From JALHNF01 sp039809305 (GTDB taxonomy: Bacteria > Patescibacteriota > Minisyncoccia > Phycocordibacterales > UBA5272), in contig JBDHUT010000033.1 in assembly GCA_039809305.1 (NCBI GenBank), positions 1 through 6,223 of the forward strand: a DNA stretch of 6,223 nt. The letters are read 5' to 3'. Made by a program: the position numbers and the translations under genes. The notes below the pieces were generated by a model. That model saw nothing but the letters and a program-made list of their open reading frames with translations, had not been told where the DNA came from and searched no databases. Below are positions 1 through 5,858 of this stretch, one piece after another; within the stretch, counting starts at the first letter, position 1; every line of letters begins with the position of its first letter.

Positions 1-262
1 TCTTTCTGTTTTTCGTTCAAATAAATTTATTTACGCACAAATTATTGATGATGCAAAAGGTGTGACACTCGCTGCGGCATCTGATGTTGGGGTAGAAAAA
101 GGAACGAAAGTAGAAAAGGCTAAAGCGGTAGGAAAGCTTGTTGCAGAAGCTGCGAAAAAAGCAAAAATTACTAAAGTAGTATTTGATCGAGGTGGATTTT
201 TGTACAAAGGTCGTGTACAGGCGCTTGCTGATGGCGCTCGAGAGGGTGGTTTGGAATTCTAA
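1..262 (+). CDS. rplR: Large ribosomal subunit protein uL18 (L18), 5' end missing
   Basis: uL18 binds 5S rRNA and helps place it in the central protuberance of the 50S subunit. The reading frame is open from base 2 to TAA at 260-262, giving 86 residues. The start and roughly the first 25-30 residues lie upstream of the window, judged against the usual length of about 117. Family hallmarks are visible: 'LSVFRSNKFIYAQIIDD' at the beginning, a Lys/Ala-rich middle helix, and the C-terminal 'FDRGGFLYKGRVQALADGAR' block, which matches the highly conserved end of the family. A GTG at 62 is an internal valine, not the start, because family homology continues upstream of it. The gene is followed after five bases by rpsE, the normal spc-operon order. 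The identification is secure; only the 5' end is unknown. Confidence 0.97.
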   Translation, partial: LSVFRSNKFIYAQIIDDAKGVTLAAASDVGVEKGTKVEKAKAVGKLVAEAAKKAKITKVVFDRGGFLYKGRVQALADGAREGGLEF

Positions 263-267
263 AAAAT

Positions 268-1080
268 ATGTCTGAACAAACAACACAAACAACAGAGGCA
301 ACAGTTGCTACTACAGCAAAACCTCAAACAACAACATCAAGTGGTGCCCGTGCTCCGATGGGAACACGACCTATGGGTGGATTTCGTGGTGCTCCGCGAC
401 CGCAAGGTGCAGGTGGCACACGTCCTCCATTTAGACGTGGTGGATTTTCAGGCGGCTCTCGCCGTTCAGGTGGTCCAGCTGGTGCTCCAGGTCAGGGTGG
501 ACAAGGTGCGGGTGGACGTACTGGCGGATTCCGTTCAGGTGGCCGTCCAGGTCAAGCAGGTGGAAGAAGTAATGGTGGTCGTTTTCAGGAACGTCGTCCT
601 TCAGAATTTGAACAGAAAATGATTGATATTCGTCGAGTGACTCGTGTAGTTGCTGGTGGACGTCGATTTAGTTTCTCAGTTGCACTCGTAGCTGGTGACC
701 GAAATGGTCGCGTAGGATTTGGTATGGGGAAAGCAACTGATACATCACTTGCTATTGAAAAAGCTTTCAAACAAGCTCGCAAAAACATGCTTACACTTCG
801 TCTTACAAAGACAAAGTCTATTCGACATGATCTTTCTGCAAAATTTGGAAGTGCATCACTTACTATGATGCCAAACAAAGGTCGAGGTCTTATCGCAGGA
901 AGTTCTGCACGTGTTGTACTAGCATTTGCTGGCGTTAAAGATGTTACTGCAAAGTATCATTCTGGTACCAAAAATAAAATTAACAATGCAAAAGCCGCAA
1001 TCGCTGCGCTTGCACAGATTGCGTACAAACATGGTGAAGCTCCAGTGCGTAAGGTAGAATTAAAAGGAGATGCTGAGTAA
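268..1080 (+). CDS. rpsE: Small ribosomal subunit protein uS5 (S5) with long Gly/Arg-rich N-terminal extension
   Basis: uS5 is a 30S protein near the mRNA entry channel, involved in decoding fidelity and mRNA unwinding. The protein has 270 residues, against about 167 in E. coli. The conserved core starts near residue 111 ('PSEFEQKMIDIRRVTRV'), with the N-terminal dsRBD-like domain including 'GGRRFSFSVALVAGDRNGRV' (130-149) and 'GFGMGKA' (150-156), then the C-terminal domain including 'GRGLIAG' (205-211) and 'AGVKDVTAKYHSGTKN' (221-236). Residues 1-28 are Thr/Gln/Ala-rich. Residues 29-110 are low-complexity Gly/Arg/Pro/Ser with repeated RGG/SGG/GGR units and almost no hydrophobic residues, so this part is probably disordered and may contact RNA. 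N-terminal extensions of uS5 are common in Parcubacteria, but this one is long. The ATG at 268 is chosen because it lies five bases after the rplR stop. No Shine-Dalgarno sequence precedes it. An internal start near 618 (Met118) would cut into the core and is unlikely. Confidence 0.96.
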   Translation: MSEQTTQTTEATVATTAKPQTTTSSGARAPMGTRPMGGFRGAPRPQGAGGTRPPFRRGGFSGGSRRSGGPAGAPGQGGQGAGGRTGGFRSGGRPGQAGGRSNGGRFQERRPSEFEQKMIDIRRVTRVVAGGRRFSFSVALVAGDRNGRVGFGMGKATDTSLAIEKAFKQARKNMLTLRLTKTKSIRHDLSAKFGSASLTMMPNKGRGLIAGSSARVVLAFAGVKDVTAKYHSGTKNKINNAKAAIAALAQIAYKHGEAPVRKVELKGDAE

Positions 1081-1089
1081 TAAAATAGT

Positions 1090-1530
1090 ATGGAAAAAAA
1101 TATCTTAAAACGCGCACATCCAAACCGATCTTCTGTTCAAGTTGGTCGAGGTGGAAAACGTGGTAAAACCTCAGGTCGAGGTGGAAAAGGCCAAACAGCT
1201 CGTGCTGGCAACAAACGTCGTCCAGCACTCCGTGATGCGATTAAAAAGCTCCCTAAGCTTCGAGGTCGTGGAATGAACGCATTTAAATCTATTCAAGAAA
1301 AACCAGTTGTGGTAACTCTCACTCAGATTGATGCTGTTGTATCAAACGGAGCTGAAATCACTCGAAACTCACTTGTAGAAATGGGAATTGTTTCAAAGAA
1401 AAAAGGAAAAATCCCAACTATTAAAATTTTGAACACAGGATCACTTTCAAAAAAAGTAACCGTAAAAGGTCTTCCGGTTTCAAAATCTGCAAAAGAGGCC
1501 ATTGAGAAAGCGGGTGGAAATGTACAATAA
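1090..1530 (+). CDS. rplO: Large ribosomal subunit protein uL15 (L15)
   Basis: uL15 is a 50S assembly protein that threads a basic N-terminal arm into 23S rRNA. The predicted 146 residues match the family length of about 145. The N-terminal half is Gly/Arg/Lys-rich with the family signature 'GRGGKRGKTSGRGGKGQ' (residues 19-35). The C-terminal globular part ends with 'LPVSKSAKEAIEKAGG', typical of the L18e/L15 fold. Its DNA carries a 15-bp direct repeat, GGTCGAGGTGGAAAA, at 1144-1158 and 1174-1188, which simply encodes two 'GRGGK' units. The gene begins nine bases after rpsE, so the rpmD (uL30) gene that usually sits between them is absent, as is characteristic of CPR bacteria. The nearest AAGGAG (1064-1069) is about 20 bases from the ATG, too far for a normal ribosome binding site. 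Confidence 0.96.
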   Translation: MEKNILKRAHPNRSSVQVGRGGKRGKTSGRGGKGQTARAGNKRRPALRDAIKKLPKLRGRGMNAFKSIQEKPVVVTLTQIDAVVSNGAEITRNSLVEMGIVSKKKGKIPTIKILNTGSLSKKVTVKGLPVSKSAKEAIEKAGGNVQ

Positions 1531-1533
1531 ATT

Positions 1534-2799
1534 ATGTTTGCAAAATTAAAATTCTTATTCACTGACCCCTCAATACGAGGGAAGCTTCTCTTTGTTATTG
1601 GGGCTTTCGTTGTGTTTCGAGTTTTAGCTGCAATACCAATGCCGGGAATTGACGCATTTCAATTGCAACAATTCTTAGAAAATAATCAATTCTTTGGACT
1701 CCTTAATATCCTTTCAGGTAGCGGACTTTCAACACTATCTCTTGTGATGCTTGGTGTCGGTCCGTATATTACAGCTTCGATTATTTTTCAACTCGGTGCT
1801 GTGCTTGTTCCAAAACTAAAGGAATTACAACAAGAGGGTGGTGAAGAAGGGCGAAGAAAAGTAACACAGTGGAGCCGTTTGGTAACATTTCCCCTTGCAC
1901 TTATTCAAGGCTTCTCTCTCATTCTAATTCTTTCTCAACAGGGGGTAATAGATCCTCTCTCAGGATTTGATCTTGTTTTAGCTCTTATTACTATTGCGGC
2001 AGGTACATACTTGCTCATGTGGATTGGAGAAATGATTAGTGAAAAGGGAATCGGAAACGGAGTTTCGCTCATTATCTTTGCGGGTATTGTTGCGACACTT
2101 CCACAGCAAGTTGCGCAATACTTCTTTGCATTTGACGCATCGCAGGTCCCAACACTTCTTGCTTTCCTTGGTGTTGGTCTTATTACTGTTGCTGGCGTTG
2201 TGTACTTTACCGAAGCTGAGCGTCCTATTGCAGTGCAGTACGCACGTCAGGCACGCGGCGGTGCAACATATGGTAGTACACAGACATACCTACCTATTCG
2301 TGTGACGTTAGCTGGTGTTATGCCAATTATCTTTGCACTTTCACTTTTCCTTTTCCCACAACTACTTGCTCAGGTGTTTGCAACTTCAACGAATATGATT
2401 CTTGCAAGTATTTCAAGTGGTATTACAGCATTCTTTCAGAATCAGTGGTTGTACGGTGGTGTGTACTTCCTTCTTGTATTTTTCTTCACATTCTTTTATA
2501 CCGCAGTGGTTTTTGAACCAGAGCGTGTATCAGAAAACTTACAAAAAGGCGGTGGTTTTATTCCAGGAATTCGTCCAGGAAAGCCAACAACAGACTATAT
2601 TGGTAACGTAGCTGGTCGTGTAACTTTTGTGGGTGCCTTATTCTTTGCAATCATTGCGGTTCTCCCCGTTGCTTTGACGGCAATTACTGGCAATCAGACT
2701 CTTGCTCTTGGGGGCACGGCACTTCTCATTGTGGTTTCAGTTGTTATTGATCTCATTAAAAAGGTTGATGCACAACTCTCGCTTCGAGAGTATATGTAA
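1534..2799 (+). CDS. secY: SecY, channel subunit of the protein translocase
   Basis: SecY forms the membrane pore of the SecYEG translocon, which exports signal-peptide proteins and inserts membrane proteins together with SecA or the ribosome. The 421 residues hold ten predicted membrane helices, at about 17-37, 70-90, 115-137, 146-165, 174-192, 206-225, 262-283, 305-328, 364-384 and 390-407. Family hallmarks seen are 'FRVLAAIPMPGID' after helix 1, the plug region 'GLLNILSGSGLSTLSL' (55-70), 'GVGPYITASIIFQL' (74-87), 'GEMISEKGIGNGVSLI' (165-180), the cytosolic loop with 'ERPIAVQYARQ' (229-239), and the 'GFIPGIRPGKPT' loop (341-352), part of the SecA/ribosome docking surface. At 'LPIRVTLAGVMPIIFA' (253-268) a Thr stands where many SecY proteins have Asn. 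The ATG is three bases after the rplO TAA. A strong terminator follows, so secY closes this operon. Confidence 0.97.
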   Translation: MFAKLKFLFTDPSIRGKLLFVIGAFVVFRVLAAIPMPGIDAFQLQQFLENNQFFGLLNILSGSGLSTLSLVMLGVGPYITASIIFQLGAVLVPKLKELQQEGGEEGRRKVTQWSRLVTFPLALIQGFSLILILSQQGVIDPLSGFDLVLALITIAAGTYLLMWIGEMISEKGIGNGVSLIIFAGIVATLPQQVAQYFFAFDASQVPTLLAFLGVGLITVAGVVYFTEAERPIAVQYARQARGGATYGSTQTYLPIRVTLAGVMPIIFALSLFLFPQLLAQVFATSTNMILASISSGITAFFQNQWLYGGVYFLLVFFFTFFYTAVVFEPERVSENLQKGGGFIPGIRPGKPTTDYIGNVAGRVTFVGALFFAIIAVLPVALTAITGNQTLALGGTALLIVVSVVIDLIKKVDAQLSLREYM

Positions 2800-2816
2800 T
2801 GCTTTATTAGCAGATA

Positions 2817-2851
2817 TTAAAAAACACCCACTTCTTGTAGGTGTTTTTTAA
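2817..2851 (+). terminator. Rho-independent terminator closing the spc operon
   Basis: A perfect 12-bp inverted repeat, TTAAAAAACACC (2817-2828) with GGTGTTTTTTAA (2840-2851), encloses an 11-base loop in which two more pairs can form (2830-2831 with 2837-2838). The 3' arm ends in a run of six T. The A-run in the 5' arm means it could also work on the other strand. It lies 17 bases after the secY stop and separates secY from the adenylate-kinase gene, which in many bacteria are co-transcribed. Confidence 0.9.
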
Positions 2852-2894
2852 TATGAATACATATTTAACTGACACCGTAAAAGCATTTCTGGTG

Positions 2895-2910
2895 TGGTAT
2901 AGTTTAAGAG
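2895..2910 (+). promoter_or_regulatory. Extended -10 promoter, likely giving a leaderless mRNA for the adenylate-kinase-like gene
   Basis: TGG followed by TATAGT (TG at 2895-2896, hexamer at 2898-2903) fits the extended -10 pattern TGnTATAAT with one hexamer mismatch. Six bases (2904-2909) separate the hexamer from G2910, the usual distance to a transcription start, and G2910 is the first base of the best GTG start of the kinase gene. No good -35 element lies at 16-18 bases. A CTGACA at 2869-2874 is close to consensus but 23 bases away. Extended -10 promoters often do without a -35. The site lies just past the terminator, so a new transcript here makes sense. The sequence match is visible; the leaderless start is inferred. 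Confidence 0.6.
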
Positions 2911-3506
2911 TGAATCCTCAAACTTTTATATTTATAGGACGATCTGGGTGTGGTAAGGGTACTCAGGCGGAACTCTTACAGCAAAAGCTTCGCGAAAAAA
3001 CCCCCGAGACTCCAATTTTTTATCTTGAAACAGGTGGACGTTTTCGAGAGTATATTCAGTCCGAGACGTATTCATCCAATCTCTCGAAAGAGGTGATGGA
3101 GAAGGGTGGTCTTCAACCAGAGTTTCTTGCTGTTTGGAACTGGTCATCATTGTTTGTAGAAAAAATGCGAGGTGACGAACATCTTGTTTTGGATGGTACG
3201 CCACGTAAACTTGACGAGGCGGAAGTACTTGACTCTGCTATGCGGTTTTATAAACGAGAAAAACCATTTGTAGTCTTTTTAGACGTTTCAAAAGAATTTT
3301 CTATTGCGCGTTTTAAAGATCGTGGTCGTGCTGATGATAAAAGTTTGCAAGCAATAGAAGAACGAATGAAATGGTACGAGGAGCACGTAGTCGCTGCGGT
3401 GCGATATTACTGGCAAAATGATAATTATAAACTTTTGCATATAAACGGTGAACAAACTATAGAAGAAGTGCATGCAGAAATAATTGCTAAAATGGGAATG
3501 TTGTAA
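2910..3506 (+). CDS. adk: Adenylate kinase family nucleoside monophosphate kinase, short-LID form
   Basis: This enzyme transfers phosphate from ATP to a nucleoside monophosphate, most likely AMP, in the cytoplasm. From GTG 2910 it has 198 residues. Visible parts are the P-loop 'GRSGCGKGTQ' (10-19, catalytic Lys16), the NMP-binding 'ETGGRFREYI' (40-49, where typical enzymes have 'STGDMLR'), 'LDGTPRKLDEA' (94-104, normally 'DGFPR'), and the LID/C-terminal signature 'RFKDRGRADD' (134-143) with 'RMKWYEEHV' (152-160). The LID is short with no Cys zinc site. The frame is open back to GTG 2841, but that codon is inside the terminator. ATG 2853 would place the promoter inside the gene and add 19 residues absent from the family, whereas GTG 2910 gives the normal 'NPQTFIFIG' beginning. 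Gene order secY-adk-map is the ancestral one. The Gly/Arg and Thr substitutions in the NMP site leave AMP versus another NMP open. Confidence 0.88.
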   Translation: MNPQTFIFIGRSGCGKGTQAELLQQKLREKTPETPIFYLETGGRFREYIQSETYSSNLSKEVMEKGGLQPEFLAVWNWSSLFVEKMRGDEHLVLDGTPRKLDEAEVLDSAMRFYKREKPFVVFLDVSKEFSIARFKDRGRADDKSLQAIEERMKWYEEHVVAAVRYYWQNDNYKLLHINGEQTIEEVHAEIIAKMGML

Positions 3507-3511
3507 AAGGT

Positions 3512-4276
3512 ATGGTTAAGATTAAGACAGAAAAAGAAATAGAAATTTTAAAAGAAGGCGGACGACGGCTCTCACTTATTTTAGATGAACTTGAGAAAAT
3601 GGTTCGACCAGGTATTACAACTCGGGAACTTGATAGTGCGTGTGAAAAAATGATGAAGGAGCATGGGGGTAGCGCCGTTCTAAAAGGGTATCAGCCAGAT
3701 GGATCTGACATTCCATACCCGGCAGCACTGTGTACTTCTGTAAATAGCGTTGTGGTGCATGGTGTTCCGTCTGATTATGTTTTAAAAGAAGGTGACATTG
3801 TTGGTCTTGATACTTGTTTTGAATATCGAGGAATGATTACTGATTCTGCCCGAACTGTTGCAGTAGGGAAAATTTCTAAACAAGATAAAAAATTGATGGA
3901 TGTAACAAAAGAGGCGATGTATGCTGGTATTGATGTTGCGCGTCCAGGAAAAACAACTCGAGATATTGGTAAAGCGGTAGAAAAAGTTTTAAACCAGCAT
4001 GGTTTTGGTACACCAACTATTTTAGGTGGTCATGGAGTAGGGTACAAAGTTCATGAGGAGCCATATGTACCAAATTACGATATGGGAGGAAGTGCTACAA
4101 AACTTCTTACTGGAATGGTTATTACAGTTGAACCAATGCTTATTGCTGGTGGGACAGATGATGTCTATACTGACGGAAAGGATGGCTACAGTGTGTATAC
4201 AAAAGATGGAAGTAAGAGTGCGCACTTTGAACATACTATTGTAATTACTGAAAAAGGTGCAGAAATATTAACGTAA
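3512..4276 (+). CDS. map: Type I methionine aminopeptidase
   Basis: This metalloenzyme removes the initiator methionine from new proteins as they leave the ribosome. The 254 residues match the usual length for type I enzymes (E. coli about 264). All expected active-site residues are present: His83 in 'VVHGVP', metal ligands Asp100 ('VGLDTC') and Asp111 ('ITDSAR') with the normal 11-residue spacing, His174 in 'GGHGVG', His181 in 'VHEEP', Glu207 in 'TVEPM' and Glu240 in 'HFEHTIVIT'. No N-terminal SH3-binding or zinc-finger extension is present, as in the simple bacterial class. An insertion-like loop 'DDVYTDGKDGYSVYTKDGSK' (216-235) precedes the last ligand. The ATG lies five bases after the kinase stop; AAGG at 3507-3510 is only one base from it, too close to act as a normal Shine-Dalgarno sequence. 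The gene is probably co-transcribed with the kinase. Confidence 0.96.
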   Translation: MVKIKTEKEIEILKEGGRRLSLILDELEKMVRPGITTRELDSACEKMMKEHGGSAVLKGYQPDGSDIPYPAALCTSVNSVVVHGVPSDYVLKEGDIVGLDTCFEYRGMITDSARTVAVGKISKQDKKLMDVTKEAMYAGIDVARPGKTTRDIGKAVEKVLNQHGFGTPTILGGHGVGYKVHEEPYVPNYDMGGSATKLLTGMVITVEPMLIAGGTDDVYTDGKDGYSVYTKDGSKSAHFEHTIVITEKGAEILT

Positions 4277-4279
4277 AGT

Positions 4280-4492
4280 ATGAATACATACTCTCAAGTC
4301 GCAACACTTTCAAATACTGTTTTAATGTGGGTATTTGGAATTGTATGTATTGGAGTCATTTTGATGTCCCTTTTACTTTGGTATCACTGGACTCGGTATA
4401 ATATGAAGGATCCGGTCATTTCTTTTGCGCAGATAGTGTACTTTCTTGGACTTTTTATTTTACTTTTTATCACTCTCACACTACTCTTATAA
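4280..4492 (+). CDS. Small two-helix membrane protein of unknown function
   Basis: I do not recognise a family. The product is 70 residues long and almost wholly membrane-embedded. Helix 1 spans about residues 10-34, and helix 2 about 47-70, ending in Leu/Thr/Leu with no cytosolic tail. The short connecting loop 'WYHWTRYNMKDPVIS' (34-48) is aromatic and charged, and its Arg/Lys content suggests that it faces the cytoplasm, with both ends outside. The ATG is three bases after the map stop and the TAA is three bases before the next gene, so it is tightly embedded in the operon and probably translated by coupling. That spacing is the main evidence that it is a real gene. Its position next to a membrane-anchored PH-like protein suggests that the two products may act together, but this is only inferred from adjacency. 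Confidence 0.8.
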   Translation: MNTYSQVATLSNTVLMWVFGIVCIGVILMSLLLWYHWTRYNMKDPVISFAQIVYFLGLFILLFITLTLLL

Positions 4493-4495
4493 TGT

Positions 4496-5044
4496 ATGGT
4501 ATTAGATGATAACGAAACAATCCTCTTATATGTTCGCAAGCACTGGATTTTGTTTGTTGTCCATGTAGCCCCCCTCTTTTTTCTTGCGCTTTTGCCAATT
4601 ATTTTTCCAGCACTTATAGATATTTTTTTACCGCAGAGTCTTGAGCGATTTCAAGATGCTGGCTGGGCGTTGTATTTTATGTGGCTTACCATATTATGGG
4701 TGTGGGGTTTTTTGTTGTGGACTGAGTATTACCTCGATGTATGGATACTTACAGATAGAAAAATAATAAGCGCCGATCAAAAGTCATTGTTTAATAGACA
4801 GATGTCGACATTGGAGTTAGAAAAAATACAAGATATTAGTATTGAGGTAAATGGGTTTATTGAAACAATGTTTGGGTACGGAACTATTCGTGTTCAGACT
4901 GCTGGAGAAGTAAGAAAGTTTGCACTTGAAGACGCCTACCATCCTGAAGAGGCGAAGCAAATTATTATGGGTACCCAAGAAAAGGTTCGGGAAGATATTT
5001 TAAAACGTCAGAGTGCGTATATTCGTGACGGAATAGGTTACTAA
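4496..5044 (+). CDS. Membrane-anchored protein with bacterial PH-like (bPH2/DUF304-type) domain
   Basis: The protein has 182 residues. After a short acidic start ('MVLDDNETILLYVRKHW') come two membrane helices at about 17-45 and 57-78, then a cytosolic domain at about 79-160. That domain has the pattern of the YdbS/YdbT-like bacterial pleckstrin-homology family: 'YYLDVWILTDRKIIS' (78-92), 'LFNRQMSTLELEKIQDISIE' (98-117), 'GFIETMFGYGTIRVQTAGE' (120-138) and a closing amphipathic helix around 'HPEEAKQII' (149-157). A charged tail runs from 160 to 182. The helical-hairpin-plus-bPH2 layout is common in CPR and Gram-positive genomes; its biochemical role is not established, and lipid or protein binding is only assumed from the fold. 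The ATG lies three bases after the preceding stop. A second ATG at 4492 overlaps that stop codon but is out of frame. Confidence 0.82.
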   Translation: MVLDDNETILLYVRKHWILFVVHVAPLFFLALLPIIFPALIDIFLPQSLERFQDAGWALYFMWLTILWVWGFLLWTEYYLDVWILTDRKIISADQKSLFNRQMSTLELEKIQDISIEVNGFIETMFGYGTIRVQTAGEVRKFALEDAYHPEEAKQIIMGTQEKVREDILKRQSAYIRDGIGY

Positions 5045-5064
5045 TTAAAGATTTGTTAATATAT

Positions 5065-5781
5065 ATGAACATTAAGTTGAAATGCTTTATTCTTTTATCT
5101 TTTGTTTTCGGTCTTAGTAGTAACACCTTCGCTGTTACTCAAAATGTAGCATGTTTTGGTGAAGAATATGGTGACACTATTCTTCGTTTTAATGTTATGG
5201 GTCAGGTTTCATATGATCAAAATGTCACAGAAGGGGTAATGTCCTCAATCTCTATTTCCAATGTTTTATATTTTTGTGATGAAGGTCAATATGGTTCAAC
5301 ATACCATCCATGTACCCGCTACAATCCGGATAGCGGAGGAGTTTATATTACGGAACCTGTTGAATTTGGCCAGTCGGGAACAATGAACTCTCCAAATTCT
5401 AGTCAAACAGCAACCAGAAATTTCACACCGACAAGTGCTCGCAATACTGTTGATGTTAGCCCATATGTTCCTTACGGCGAGAACTGCAATTATTCTTTTC
5501 CGTACACCGTAAATCCCTCCACCCCTCAATGCTCCGACAATCAACCAAATGATTCCGACGGTTTAAATGATGAAGATGACCCTCAATGTCACACCGACTG
5601 TAATGTAAACAATCCAAACTCATACGCACCAAACCACAACAGCGAAACCACTCCTCCGAACGGAACATGTCCTGTTGCTCCAACGCTTAATCTCAATGGT
5701 CGAGCAGCATTCTTACAAGTTGTGAAAAACTTCATTGCATTTGTAACAACAAAGACCTCTGTGTTTAGTGTTAATTATTAA
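5065..5781 (+). CDS. Exported Cys-rich, Asn/Asp-rich protein with a Ca-loop-like segment, function unknown
   Basis: I cannot assign a function. From ATG 5065 the product has 238 residues and opens with a signal peptide: 'MNIKLK', a hydrophobic stretch to about residue 17, and 'SSNTFA' with likely cleavage after Ala23. A TTG at 5053 would add four residues and is less likely. The mature part is polar, rich in Asn, Ser, Thr and Pro, with eight cysteines (30, 71, 83, 141, 156, 175, 179, 202), which would allow four disulfides. Residues 156-175 ('CSDNQPNDSDGLNDEDDPQC') resemble the Cys-flanked Asp/Asn repeat seen in many Parcubacteria surface proteins and in type-3 thrombospondin-like calcium loops. 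The C-terminal 35 residues are more hydrophobic and might be a beta or anchoring segment. The gene starts 20 bases after the PH-like gene with no Shine-Dalgarno sequence. Its + strand shifts from G-rich to C-rich midway. Confidence 0.75.
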   Translation: MNIKLKCFILLSFVFGLSSNTFAVTQNVACFGEEYGDTILRFNVMGQVSYDQNVTEGVMSSISISNVLYFCDEGQYGSTYHPCTRYNPDSGGVYITEPVEFGQSGTMNSPNSSQTATRNFTPTSARNTVDVSPYVPYGENCNYSFPYTVNPSTPQCSDNQPNDSDGLNDEDDPQCHTDCNVNNPNSYAPNHNSETTPPNGTCPVAPTLNLNGRAAFLQVVKNFIAFVTTKTSVFSVNY

Positions 5782-5828
5782 TCTTCTTTAACCTCACAAT
5801 CTAGTCTTTTTATTATCCCCACCACTTC

Positions 5829-5858
5829 TTGCTCCACAGACTCCTTATACGATATAAT
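5829..5858 (+). promoter_or_regulatory. Probable sigma-70-type promoter for the last gene
   Basis: A perfect TATAAT lies at 5853-5858. A weak -35 candidate, TTGCTC (5829-5834, only TTG matching consensus), is 18 bases upstream. Transcription would begin near 5865, leaving a leader of about 37 bases that is almost free of G before the ATG at 5902. The surrounding 120-bp gap (5782-5901) holds no convincing terminator for the preceding gene. The -10 match is good; the promoter as a whole is inferred from this match and the gap. Confidence 0.45.

Noticed and set aside
305..622. 105-codon open frame overlapping rpsE in another + frame
   Set aside because: It is a by-product of the repetitive Gly/Arg-coding DNA. 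The product is a Val/Gln-rich string with no domain look, and the rpsE frame clearly explains the region.
2841..2909. Earlier starts for the kinase gene at GTG 2841 or ATG 2853
   Set aside because: The first is inside the terminator arm. The second would put the promoter within the coding region and add residues that the family lacks.
2852..4290. Identical 12-mer TATGAATACATA at 2852-2863 and 4279-4290
   Set aside because: One shared 12-mer is expected by chance in about 6 kb, the flanks do not match, and only the second copy is a likely start.
4488..4493. Perfect TATAAT just before the PH-like gene start
   Set aside because: It is made by the Leu codon, the TAA stop and the bases that follow. 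A transcript from it would start inside the gene, no -35 is visible, and the gene is already in an operon.
5296..5683. Two minus-strand open frames across the exported-protein gene
   Set aside because: Both are antisense to a gene with a good signal peptide and have no recognisable domain or start signal.
5760..5812. Possible terminator after the exported Cys-rich protein
   Set aside because: Only an interrupted GTG/TTAA pairing precedes the T-run, too weak to call a hairpin.
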